DNA of 64,000 bases from Streptomyces tendae (GTDB lineage Bacteria > Actinomycetota > Actinomycetes > Streptomycetales > Streptomycetaceae), in contig NZ_BMUY01000001.1 in assembly GCF_014650435.1 (NCBI RefSeq), positions 434,001 through 498,000 of the forward strand, in the 5' to 3' direction. This document shows, one piece after another, positions 1 to 7,970 of this stretch (positions within the stretch are counted from its first letter, which is position 1; each line of letters opens with the position of its first letter). The notes under the pieces were generated by a model that saw only the letters and a list, made by a program, of their open reading frames with translations, did no database searches and was not told where the DNA came from. Both the position numbers and the translations under genes were made by a program.

Positions 1-287
1 TTCTGCCACAGCGACACGTCGTTGCCCCGGGGGCCCCAGGCGCTGGGGTGGTGCGGGCGGATCGCCTCGTTCCACGACACCACGTCGTCGAACCGGCCGG
101 ATATTCGCCCGTACCCGTGCATCTCGTCCAGGCGCAGCGCGGTCTCGGGTATCGCCGCGTTGTTGGACACCAGCAGGACGCGCCGGGCCTGATCGCGCGG
201 CCCGAACAGGCCGGCGTCCAGCGCCGCGGCGAGGGTGGCCGCGCCGTAGAGCGTGGAGACCTGGAAGATCTGGGTCTTGTGGGGCAT
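1..287 (-). CDS. Polysialyltransferase-like glycosyltransferase, N-terminal part (runs off window)
   Basis: The first 95 codons of a minus-strand gene whose 3' part lies outside the window. The start ATG is at 287, three bases after the stop of the upstream glycosyltransferase, so the two are probably translationally coupled. The visible protein (MPHKTQIFQVSTLYGAAT, later DDVVSWNEAIRPHHP) aligns by eye with the start of the complete paralogue at 5443-6777 (MTTQIFLASTLYGTAT, DDVVSWNEAIYPFHP). By that similarity it belongs to the alpha-2,8-polysialyltransferase-like family, which transfers nonulosonic acid residues from CMP-activated donors. Function is inferred from the paralogue and from the CMP-sialate genes at 9-11 kb. 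The C-terminal half is not visible, so an intact gene cannot be confirmed. Confidence 0.75.
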   Translation of the reverse strand, partial: MPHKTQIFQVSTLYGAATLAAALDAGLFGPRDQARRVLLVSNNAAIPETALRLDEMHGYGRISGRFDDVVSWNEAIRPHHPSAWGPRGNDVSLWQ

Positions 288-290
288 GGA

Positions 291-1256
291 TCAGGCAGCC
301 TTCCGCCCGTCACGCAGGCGGCCGAGCAGCCTGCTGCGAGTCCTGTCGATGGTCCGGAGGGTCTCCTCCAGCACGTGCTGGGGCATGCGGTGCAGCGCGT
401 CCCGCGCCTCCCGGCGAAGCCGCTGGGCCGCCGAGGACTCGTACTCGTCCACCTTGCCGAGGTGGAAGGCGATCATGGCGCAGTAGGTCCGTACCGCCTT
501 GGGCAGGAAGCGCTCGGCCTCCCGGTCCTCCGCCAACTCCTTCAGGAGCATGTCGTAGGCCGGGATGAAGTCCAGCTGCCGGGAGTCCTTGATCTGGGTG
601 AGCGAGGTGGCGACGCCCCGACGGTAGAACACCCCGTGCAGTCCCACCGACGCGTACGTGGCGGCCTTCAGGTGCAGGCGCCAGATCCACAGCCGGTCCT
701 CGGCGGTGCGCAGTTCGGTGGCGAAGCGCATGCCGCCGTCGTCGAAGAGGTGCCGCCGGTAGATCCCCGCCCAGACGAAGGGGTAGTCGACCATCGTCTC
801 CATGTGCGGCGGCGCGATGCCGTCGCGCGGGTCCATCACGAGGTCGCGCGCGGGGGCCGGGGGCCGCCGGATCACCCGCTCGGTGCCGGTGGCCTGCACA
901 TGGTCGGTGCGGGCGAAGTCGCACCCCAACTCCTCGACCCGGCCCACCAGCTCCCGGAGATAGCCGGGCCCGTACCAGTCGTCGCCGTCGAGGAAGGTGA
1001 CGAAGTCGCCCCGGGTAGCGTCGATGCCGCTGTTGCGGGCCTGCGCTATGCCCCGGTTGGTCTCGTGCCGGATCACCCGGGTGTCGGTGCGCCCGTCCGT
1101 CCAGCGGTCGATCCACCACGGCGTGGAATCCGTGGAGCAGTCGTCGACGAGCAGGAATTCGAAGTCCGGGTCCGCGTTGTTGGCGAGACTTCTCAGAGTG
1201 CTCTCGGCGAAGGATTCCACATTGTGCATGGGAACGACGACGGACAGTTTCGGCAC
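291..1256 (-). CDS. Family 2 glycosyltransferase
   Basis: A 321-aa GT-A fold glycosyltransferase. The N-terminus VPKLSVVVPMHNV is the usual family-2 opening; VDDCSTDST (about 37-45) and the acceptor-side FLDGDDW (about 88-94, containing the DxD metal and nucleotide site) are intact. The C-terminal third is helical and charged, as in teichoic acid and capsule transferases. The GTG start at 1256 is supported because the paralogue at 6774-7772 begins with the same VPKLSV. It is followed after a 3-base gap by a polysialyltransferase-like gene, repeating the pair at 5443-7772. It probably adds a hexose to a cell-wall glycan. The donor and acceptor cannot be read from sequence. Confidence 0.88.
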   Translation of the reverse strand: MPKLSVVVPMHNVESFAESTLRSLANNADPDFEFLLVDDCSTDSTPWWIDRWTDGRTDTRVIRHETNRGIAQARNSGIDATRGDFVTFLDGDDWYGPGYLRELVGRVEELGCDFARTDHVQATGTERVIRRPPAPARDLVMDPRDGIAPPHMETMVDYPFVWAGIYRRHLFDDGGMRFATELRTAEDRLWIWRLHLKAATYASVGLHGVFYRRGVATSLTQIKDSRQLDFIPAYDMLLKELAEDREAERFLPKAVRTYCAMIAFHLGKVDEYESSAAQRLRREARDALHRMPQHVLEETLRTIDRTRSRLLGRLRDGRKAA

Positions 1257-1392
1257 GCGGGCCTCTCACGTTCGAGGAGTGGGAGAGATGAGGGGAGATT
1301 GGAACAGGCTATCCAGGCGCCCGGATCCGGCGGTGGCCGTGCGGGCTCGGAAAGGAGAACTCCGTTCGCAGCGGAAGTGAATTCTTGGTGTT

Positions 1393-4056
1393 TCAGTCCC
1401 GTTCCGGGGTTCTCCCGAGACCGAACGTGTTCCGCAGCTCCCCGATGTTCGACCGCGTGATCCGCCACAGGGCCTCCTGCGCGCCGTGCACGTCGGCCAC
1501 GGCCGCCGCGTGGTCGTCGAGCAGCGCGGACGCCCGCTCCGCGAGCCGCGGGCCCAGCCTCCGGTCGTGCACCGACAGCCCCCACTCCAGGTGCCCGACG
1601 TCCGTCAGGAAGTAGGCGAGCTTCGGATGGGACACCAGGCTCAGGATCGGCGTCCCGCAGCCGAACGGGATCATCCCGGCGTGCCCGCGCATCCCGATCA
1701 CCAGCCGGGCGCGCCGGTACAGGTCGCGGATCGCGTCGTTCGGCATGGCGTACAGCTGCTCCACGGGCAGCGCGATGCCGTGCTCGCGCCGCAGGTCGTG
1801 CACGAAGCGCTCGTCGGCCGGCATGTGCGCCGCGTACCGGACGTCCACCCGGTCCCGCAGGGTGCGCAGCGCGGCGGCCAGCTGGGCCAGGAAGTGGCCG
1901 TAGTCGTGGCCGAAGCGCAGCCCCGCACGGTCGTAGGCGCAGTTCACCAGGACGGTGTCGGACCGCTCGGCCGGATCCGTCCACCCCGGGACCAGGTGCC
2001 GGGCGACCGTGGTCGGGCAGGGCTGGTAGCGCACCCGGTCGCGCAGGGAGGCGGGCAGCAGCTCCCGGACCCGCTCGATCGAACCGTGGTTGCGCAGCCC
2101 GAAGAACGCCGACCGCTCGACCAGCACCCGCAGGCTCTGAGCGAACCGGCCCCGCCGGTAGCGCTGCCCGTCGAACACGTTGTAGCCGACCGCGAACACC
2201 GCCAGCGGCGCGGTCAGGCGGGCCAGCAGCTCGTCCGGCACGTTCCACTGCCAGTGGCTGTTGCCGTTGGGTGAGGTGTCCGGCAGGAAGAGCCCGCCGC
2301 CGCCCACGACCACCCCGCGCCGTGCGTTCAGCTCCTCCAGCGTCGCCTCGTCGACGAGCCGGTGCACCGGCTGCGGGTGCCAGCGGCCCGGGCCGGTGTC
2401 CGCGCCGAAGCACAGGCGCACCGCCTCCGGCAGCACCCGGTCCCCGGCGTTCTCCCGGCCCTCCGCGAACAGCGCCACGTGCGCGAGCTGTTCGGCGGCG
2501 GCGCCCTCGGGCCGGCGCGGCCCGGGCACGTCCGGACGGGTGCGGGTGTACCAGGCGTGGCAGCCCGCGTCCGTGGGGTCGGCGGCCAGGCCCTCGCGGG
2601 CGTAGGCGTGCGCGTCCGCCTCCCGCCCGCACAGCCAGGCCAGCCGGGCCAGCTGCGCGAAGGCGCGGGGGGCGAGGTCGGGGGAGGCCGCCGCCAGCAG
2701 CAGGTGCGCCTCCGCCTCGTCGTAGCGCGAGAGCGCCATCAGGCATACGCCCAGCGTCTCGTGGCAGCGCGGCGCGTCCAGCCGGTCCGCGACGACCGGG
2801 GCGAGCACGTCCACGGCCTCGTCGTAGCGGCCCTGCCCCCGGTACACGTCGGCGACCGTGCGGGCGAGGTCCAGCGAGGGCCGCGCCCTGAGCAGCGGCG
2901 GCGCGAGGTGCGCCAGCAGGTCGGGGTGCTTGCCGCCGGGCAGGGCGCGGTAGGCGGCCCGGAACTCCTCGTCGCCCATCTCGAAACGCCGCCACGCCTC
3001 GGCGGCCGGACCGTAACCCGGCGCGTCGGCCGGCCCCGTGAAGCGCAGCACGGCGACCGGGGCGGGCACCGGCAGGTCCCCGTACAGCCGGCGGGCGAGG
3101 AAGTCGTAGCGCGCGTCCAGCGGTGTCACCTCGCCGTCAGCCACCGGGTCGGCGCCGCCCGGGCCGCACAGCCGCTCGGCCAGGGACTCGTCCAGGTCGG
3201 CGCACTGGACCACGAAGAGACCGTCCGGCAGCACCGCCGGCCGCTGACCGTCCTCCCCGGGGGCCAGCACCTGCGGCACGGCCGCCACGCCGAACCGCAT
3301 CCGCAGCAGTTCGCCGAGGTCGCCCAGGACGACGGACGCGGTACCGAGGGCGACGACCGTGTCGTACCCCTCCAGCCGCAGGGCGGCACCGCGGTCCTCG
3401 GCACGGCGCGTGACGACGCGCGGGTGCAGGCGGCGCACCGCGTCGAACGAGGCGTCGGGCAGCCCGGGGTGGAGCACCACGACGTCCTCGCACACCCGGG
3501 GGTTGCTCAGCACCAGGCTGCGGACCAGTACGGACAGACCGGGCAGCCCGCCCTCGTCGGTGTGCACGGCGAACGCGATCCGCCGCCTGCCGGTGACGGC
3601 GCTCCGGTCGTCGGCGGAGACCTCGGCGGATACGGCGGGGGAGCCCGACGAGGCCGAGGCGGCGGGGGAGGAGGGAGCTGCGGGGGACGCCGAGGTGGCC
3701 GGGGAGGGCGAAGCTGCGCGGGACGCTGAGGAGGAGGCGGAGGCTGAGAGGGCGCCCGCGGTGGCGGGGGAGTCCGACGGGGCCGAGGCGGCGGGGGAGA
3801 AGGGAGCTGCGGGGGACGCCGAGGCGGCCGGGTAGGGCGAAGCTGCGCGGGCCGCCCAGGAGTCGGCGGAGGCCGAGGCGGCTGGGGCTGAGAGGGCGCC
3901 CGCGGTGGCGGGGGAGTCCGACGAGGCCGAGACGGCGGAGGCTGAGAGGGCGCTCGCGGTGGCGGGGGAGTCCGAGGCATCCGAGGCCGGGAGTGAGCTC
4001 ACGGCGGCCGACGCGGCCGAGGCGGCGGGGAGCGGGGAGGTGGCGGGGTGGGTCAT
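1393..4056 (-). CDS. Polysaccharide pyruvyl transferase fused to a glycosyltransferase-like N-terminal region
   Basis: An 887-aa multidomain protein. Residues 1 to about 155 are an Ala/Ser/Pro-rich low-complexity stretch. About 157-380 (RRRIAFAVHT, VVALGTASVVLGDL) resemble a nucleotide-sugar transferase fold. About 390-500 contain TPR-like helical repeats. About 510-885 form a polysaccharide pyruvyl transferase domain with GVVVGGGGLFL, FFGLRNHGS and MRGHAGMIPFGCGTP, the typical nucleotide-sugar-like binding loops. The start ATG at 4056 overlaps the stop of the upstream gene (ATGA). The domain attaches a pyruvate ketal to a sugar, which would suit pyruvylated galactose in a wall polymer; that substrate is an inference. 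The low-complexity N-terminus could be a poorly conserved linker. Confidence 0.8.
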   Translation of the reverse strand: MTHPATSPLPAASAASAAVSSLPASDASDSPATASALSASAVSASSDSPATAGALSAPAASASADSWAARAASPYPAASASPAAPFSPAASAPSDSPATAGALSASASSSASRAASPSPATSASPAAPSSPAASASSGSPAVSAEVSADDRSAVTGRRRIAFAVHTDEGGLPGLSVLVRSLVLSNPRVCEDVVVLHPGLPDASFDAVRRLHPRVVTRRAEDRGAALRLEGYDTVVALGTASVVLGDLGELLRMRFGVAAVPQVLAPGEDGQRPAVLPDGLFVVQCADLDESLAERLCGPGGADPVADGEVTPLDARYDFLARRLYGDLPVPAPVAVLRFTGPADAPGYGPAAEAWRRFEMGDEEFRAAYRALPGGKHPDLLAHLAPPLLRARPSLDLARTVADVYRGQGRYDEAVDVLAPVVADRLDAPRCHETLGVCLMALSRYDEAEAHLLLAAASPDLAPRAFAQLARLAWLCGREADAHAYAREGLAADPTDAGCHAWYTRTRPDVPGPRRPEGAAAEQLAHVALFAEGRENAGDRVLPEAVRLCFGADTGPGRWHPQPVHRLVDEATLEELNARRGVVVGGGGLFLPDTSPNGNSHWQWNVPDELLARLTAPLAVFAVGYNVFDGQRYRRGRFAQSLRVLVERSAFFGLRNHGSIERVRELLPASLRDRVRYQPCPTTVARHLVPGWTDPAERSDTVLVNCAYDRAGLRFGHDYGHFLAQLAAALRTLRDRVDVRYAAHMPADERFVHDLRREHGIALPVEQLYAMPNDAIRDLYRRARLVIGMRGHAGMIPFGCGTPILSLVSHPKLAYFLTDVGHLEWGLSVHDRRLGPRLAERASALLDDHAAAVADVHGAQEALWRITRSNIGELRNTFGLGRTPERD
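3610..4040. repeat. Imperfect internal repeats encoding an Ala/Ser/Pro-rich segment
   Basis: The DNA that encodes the first ~150 residues of the pyruvyl transferase fusion is built from imperfect direct repeats. Blocks beginning GGCGGGGGAGTCCGACG recur near 3638, 3764, 3908 and 3961, followed by variants of GGAGCTGCGGGGGACGCCGAG. The reading frame stays open throughout. Such tracts expand and shrink by slippage, so their length probably differs between strains. Confidence 0.75.
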
Positions 4057-5336
4057 CGCAGGGCGATCCTCATCTTGCTGTCGTCGACGTGCGTCGCGTG
4101 CCGCTCGACCCACTCGGCCTCCCGGGGCCGCAGCCGGCCGGCCGGGGTGAAGCCGACGAGATCGAGGCGGGGGCTCGCGTCCAGGAAGTCCAGGAGCCGG
4201 AGCACGGTGAACGCCGTGGTCGGCGCCGTGCCCCAGCCGTCCTCGCCCAGCAGCGCCGGGTCGCTCAGCGGCCGGCGCAGCGACACGTCCCCGACGTGGT
4301 CCTGCGCGCCGGGCGCCAGCCGCTCCCGGACCGCGCGGCGCCAGCCGGCCACCGGGTCGCCGAACACCAGCCGGACACCGGCCCGCTGCGTCCAGGCCGG
4401 TCCGTCCCACGGGGTGTCGCCCCGCAGCGTGACGGCGTGCAGATCGGTGCGCCCGCCGGTGCCCTCGGCACGCAGGCGGAACGAGTCGCAGCGCACCACC
4501 AGGTCGTAGCCGTCGATCCCGGCACCCAGCGCGCTCCCGGACACGTCACCGGCGTTCGCGACGACGCACACCGTCCGTCCCTCGACCAGGGCCCGCAGAC
4601 CGCCGACGTCCACCGGGATGGTGCCGCCCAGCAGCGGGTCGGGCACCAGGTCCCGCCGGTCCAGCCGCCGGTAGGAGCCGTACAGCGCGAGCAGGCGCCG
4701 TACCGCGGGGTCGCCCGGGCCGTGTGCGGCCACCCGCGCCCGCACCCAGGCGTCGAAGCGGGGCGCGAGGACCGCGGTGGTCGCGGTGGGCTCGCCGAGC
4801 AGCTCCCGCAGTTCGGCACCCTCCCCGGGGAAGAGCGCGACCGCCGCCTCCAGGCACTCCCGGCGGCGGCGCAGGGTGTCCGTCCGGCGGGCGACCTCGG
4901 GCGCCGGGCGGCCGTCGGGCAGCAGCGCGGCATAGCGCTCGTAGCACTCCAGCGCCTCGGCGCCGCGGCCCAGCCCGTCCAGCGCCAGGCCCCGCAGCCG
5001 CCACGCCCCCTTGGACCGACGCCGGATCCCGGCCGCCGACTCGGCGAGCCCCAGCGCGAGGCCGAGACCGTGCTCCCCGCCCACCTCGAGCGCGCGCTCG
5101 CCGACCTGGAGCAGGGCGTCGAAGGGATCCGCCGCCGGCCCGTCGAGCGAGGCCGCGAAGGCGCCGATCGCCCGGGTCAGCCGGACCTGCGGGCCGGTGG
5201 CCCCGGCGGCCCCCGGCTCCTGTGCGGCCAGGTGCTCGCCGCACAGGCGCAGGCTCCGGGCGTACGGGCCCGGGCCGGGTGCCTCCCGCTGCCGTGCCTT
5301 GAACAATCCCGCCAGGGGCTTCGTCACGCGCTCCAC
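4053..5336 (-). CDS. GT29-like (sialyltransferase-fold) glycosyltransferase with helical N-terminal domain
   Basis: About 427 aa. The first ~230 residues are Ala/Arg-rich helical repeats, resembling TPRs. From about 240 the protein has CVVANAGDVSGSALGAGIDG followed by YDLVVRCDSFRL, which resembles sialyl motif L of family 29. Then TAFTVLRLLDFL with LVGFTPAG resembles motif S, and a late ERHATHVDDSK may supply the motif VS histidine. The longer open frame begins at 5540, but the upstream segment is Arg/Pro-rich noise; GTG 5336 (GGAG 4 nt before) or GTG 5327 is the likely start. It ends inside the start codon of the pyruvyl transferase gene (ATGA). It probably uses a CMP-nonulosonate donor. The GT29 assignment rests on short motifs only. 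Confidence 0.68.
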   Translation of the reverse strand: MERVTKPLAGLFKARQREAPGPGPYARSLRLCGEHLAAQEPGAAGATGPQVRLTRAIGAFAASLDGPAADPFDALLQVGERALEVGGEHGLGLALGLAESAAGIRRRSKGAWRLRGLALDGLGRGAEALECYERYAALLPDGRPAPEVARRTDTLRRRRECLEAAVALFPGEGAELRELLGEPTATTAVLAPRFDAWVRARVAAHGPGDPAVRRLLALYGSYRRLDRRDLVPDPLLGGTIPVDVGGLRALVEGRTVCVVANAGDVSGSALGAGIDGYDLVVRCDSFRLRAEGTGGRTDLHAVTLRGDTPWDGPAWTQRAGVRLVFGDPVAGWRRAVRERLAPGAQDHVGDVSLRRPLSDPALLGEDGWGTAPTTAFTVLRLLDFLDASPRLDLVGFTPAGRLRPREAEWVERHATHVDDSKMRIALR

Positions 5337-5442
5337 CGTTCTCCGACCGGACGCCGAATGTGCCCCAGGGCGACGGTCCGCGGGTGGCTTCCGGACGGAC
5401 GGCGGGTGAACACTCGCCCTCGGGCGGACGTCCGGCCGGCCG

Positions 5443-6777
5443 TCACCGCCCGATCGAGCGCCGGATGGACCGCGCCCGGCGCACCACCCTGCGTGCCGTG
5501 GAGTTGTGCGGCAGGAATCCCAGCCGGGCCGGGATGCCACCCGGCAGGCCCAGCGAGGTGAGCCTGCGCTTCTTGAAGTACCGCCAGGTGCGGGCGTCCA
5601 GGTGCGCGCGCAGATACGCCTCCGCCTGCGGCCGCAGCTCCGGCAGGACCTTCGGCTGCATCGCGAACCCGACGGTCCGCACCAGCGCGGCGAGCGTCTC
5701 GGGGTCCGCGTCCCGCCGCCCCTCGGTGACGGCGGCCGGGTCCGACAGGTCCGGCAGGAGCGCGTCCACGAGGGTGGCGGGCACCCGGTTGCTGTTCTCG
5801 TACGGCGTCAGCCGGTCGAGCAGCCGCTCGGTGCCGACCCGGGCCACCGGCAGGCCGTACAGCGCGGACGCGGTGAGCAGGGCCGTGGAGAAGCAGCCGA
5901 CGACCAGCGCCGGACGCATCCGCTGGAACAGCACCTCGGCCAGGACCGGCGTCTCCACCACGGCGAGGTCGACCCCCAGCCGCTCGGCCTCCTCCTCCAG
6001 CACCCGGGTGAAGCGGGCCGGGGCCGTGGGGTGCGTCTTGAACACCACGCGCGTGTGCCCGAGCCCGGCGACGCCGGTCAGCATCCGCACGTGCAGGTCT
6101 TCCTCCTCCTCGGCGGAGAGGATGTCCAGCGCCGACAGGTACTGGCCGAGCAGCACCGCGGGCCGCTCCACGTCCGGCAGCCCGGCGCCGGTGTCCGCCA
6201 ACTCGGCCAGCACCTTGGTGAACGCCGGGGACGGCACCACCTCGGGCTCGACACCGAACTCCGTCAGCAGCAGCGGCGCGAGCCCCGGCACCAGGTCCAG
6301 GTGGAGCAGCCGCTCCACGCGCGTGCCGACCAGCGGGGCCAGCTTGGTGCGGGTGGGCCCGTAGCTCATCAGACCGTCCGCGTAGGCGGTCAGGGGCGCG
6401 TCGGTGAAGATCTGCGCCACGCCGATCGCCGGCGGCACGTGGACCGACTCCACGGCCAGCGCCACGTCGTCGTCACCGAGCTCCCAGGCCAGCCGCAGGT
6501 GCCGCTCCCACAACGGCACGTCCCCGGCCCGCGGCGACCAGTCGCCGGGGTGGAAGGGGTAGATCGCCTCGTTCCACGAGACCACGTCGTCGAACCGGCC
6601 CCGCAGCCGCTCGAACCCCGGGGCGGCGTCCAGGGACGGGGTCGTCTCGGGCGTCGCCGCGTTGTTGGTGACCAGCAGGATCCGCCGGTCGGCCGCGTCG
6701 AAGCAGCCGGAGTCCAGGGCCGCGGCGAGCGTGGCCGTGCCGTACAGCGTCGACGCCAGGAAGATCTGAGTGGTCAT
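5443..6777 (-). CDS. Alpha-2,8-polysialyltransferase-like glycosyltransferase
   Basis: A 444-aa protein (MTTQIFLASTLYGTATL) with features of the bacterial polysialyltransferase-like family: an N-terminal Rossmann-type half, GLGHTRVVFKTHPTAP (about 243-258), which carries the basic-His acceptor and phosphate loop, and VVGCFSTALLTASALYGLP (about 312-330), resembling the CMP-binding HP and ST motifs. The last 50 residues are strongly basic, suggesting peripheral membrane binding. The start ATG overlaps the stop of the preceding GT2 gene (ATGA at 6774-6777). It probably polymerises or caps with Kdn or another nonulosonic acid from CMP-sugar. S. coelicolor has related genes tied to Kdn-containing teichulosonic acid; that link is from memory and not tested here. 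Confidence 0.8.
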   Translation of the reverse strand: MTTQIFLASTLYGTATLAAALDSGCFDAADRRILLVTNNAATPETTPSLDAAPGFERLRGRFDDVVSWNEAIYPFHPGDWSPRAGDVPLWERHLRLAWELGDDDVALAVESVHVPPAIGVAQIFTDAPLTAYADGLMSYGPTRTKLAPLVGTRVERLLHLDLVPGLAPLLLTEFGVEPEVVPSPAFTKVLAELADTGAGLPDVERPAVLLGQYLSALDILSAEEEEDLHVRMLTGVAGLGHTRVVFKTHPTAPARFTRVLEEEAERLGVDLAVVETPVLAEVLFQRMRPALVVGCFSTALLTASALYGLPVARVGTERLLDRLTPYENSNRVPATLVDALLPDLSDPAAVTEGRRDADPETLAALVRTVGFAMQPKVLPELRPQAEAYLRAHLDARTWRYFKKRRLTSLGLPGGIPARLGFLPHNSTARRVVRRARSIRRSIGR

Positions 6778-7772
6778 GCCGCAGCCTCCTCGGCCGGCCG
6801 GCCGGGGGCCGCCGCGCCCGCGCGACGGCGCAGGCGGCGGAGCCGCGTGGCGCGCTCGGCGTCCATCGTGTCCAGCACCTCGTCGAGCGCGTCCTGCGGC
6901 ATCCGCCGCAGCGCCGCCGCGCTCCGCTCCTTCAGTATCCGGGCCACGGCGGGCTCGAACCGCTCGATGGAACCGAGATGGTGGGAGATGATCGCGCAGT
7001 ACGTGCGGACCGCCTTCGGCACCAGCCGCGCGGCGTCCGCGTCCCCGGCCGCCCCCGCGAGCACCTCGTCGAAGGCGCGGATGAAGTCGAGTTGGCGCAC
7101 ATCACCGATCTGGGTGAGCGAGGACGCCACTCCGCGCCGGTAGAACACGCCGAGCAGCCCGGTCACCGCGAAGGACTCCGCCTCCCGGTGCAGCTTCCAG
7201 ATCCACGGCCGGTCCTCGGCCGTGCGCAGCCCGTCGGTGAAGTGCAGCAGACCGCGCTCGGCCAGCCGGCGGTGGTAGACGCCGGCCCACGCGTAGGCGT
7301 AGTCGACGGAGGTGGTGCGGTGCGCGGGCAGGATCGCGTCGCGCGGGCGCAGGGCCGTGTTGCGGCGGCCGTGCGGGACCCGGTGCAGGGTGCGGTTGCG
7401 TCCCGTGCACTGCACGTGGTCGGTGCGCACGAAGTCGACGTCCAGCTTCTCGATGGCGGCCACCAGGTCGGCGCAGTGGCCCGGCGCCAGCCAGTCGTCG
7501 CCGTCCAGGAAGGCCAGGTACTCGCCGCGCGCCCGGTCGATGCCGGTGTTGCGGGCCGTCGCCAGGCCGCCGTTCTTCTCGTGTATGACCAGCACCGCCC
7601 CCGGCAGATCCCGCTCCGCGCGCGCGAGGAGTTCCACGGTCCCGTCGGTGGAGCAGTCGTCGACGAGAATGAACTCGAAGTCGTCCCGCGCGTTGGCGCG
7701 CAGACTCCGCAGGGTGTCTGGGGCGTACTGCCGCACGTTGTAGAACGGCACGATGACGGAGAGCTTGGGCAC
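6774..7772 (-). CDS. Family 2 glycosyltransferase
   Basis: A 332-aa GT-A glycosyltransferase, paralogous to the one at 291-1256. It begins VPKLSVIVPFYNV, with VDDCSTDGT, ARNTGIDRARGEY and FLDGDDWL carrying the donor-binding residues, and RTAEDRPWIWKLH in the acceptor half. An open frame extends to 7895, but GTG 7772 matches the start of the paralogue and the extra 41 residues look non-coding. The stop overlaps the start of the polysialyltransferase-like gene, so both products should be made in similar amounts. It likely extends the neutral-sugar part of the same wall glycan. Confidence 0.88.
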   Translation of the reverse strand: MPKLSVIVPFYNVRQYAPDTLRSLRANARDDFEFILVDDCSTDGTVELLARAERDLPGAVLVIHEKNGGLATARNTGIDRARGEYLAFLDGDDWLAPGHCADLVAAIEKLDVDFVRTDHVQCTGRNRTLHRVPHGRRNTALRPRDAILPAHRTTSVDYAYAWAGVYHRRLAERGLLHFTDGLRTAEDRPWIWKLHREAESFAVTGLLGVFYRRGVASSLTQIGDVRQLDFIRAFDEVLAGAAGDADAARLVPKAVRTYCAIISHHLGSIERFEPAVARILKERSAAALRRMPQDALDEVLDTMDAERATRLRRLRRRAGAAAPGRPAEEAAA

Positions 7773-7920
7773 GTCGGCGACGTTATGCGACGGCCCGGCA
7801 TTCGGCTTTACCGCTTCCTTGATTCCCGGTGAACGCGGCGTGGCGAAGCGGTGAAGCGGATGCTTTTCCGGGGCCCATGCGGGCCGATTCCCCATTCGGC
7901 GATGTGCTGTTCACCATTTG

Positions 7921-7949
7921 TTGGATTCCGGTTGGGCGGTTCCTAGAAA
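7921..7949 (+). promoter_or_regulatory. Predicted promoter of the CMP-nonulosonate operon
   Basis: TTGGAT at 7921-7926 and TAGAAA at 7944-7949 are separated by 17 bases and lie 21 bases before the GTG at 7971. The heptamer TTCCTAG occurs twice (7940-7946 and 7954-7960), 14 bases apart, and could be a regulator site. The 198-bp region between the two divergent transcription units is visibly richer in A and T than its surroundings. Confidence 0.45.
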
Positions 7950-7970
7950 TGGCTTCCTAGCGTCTACGAC

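Noticed and set aside
48..1460. A 470-codon plus-strand open frame across the glycosyltransferase gene
   Set aside because: It is the GC-rich complement of real minus-strand genes; its translation is Arg/Gly/Val noise with no motif.
7800..7970. tRNA or small RNA gene in the divergent promoter region
   Set aside because: No cloverleaf or strong hairpin with T-run could be drawn by eye.
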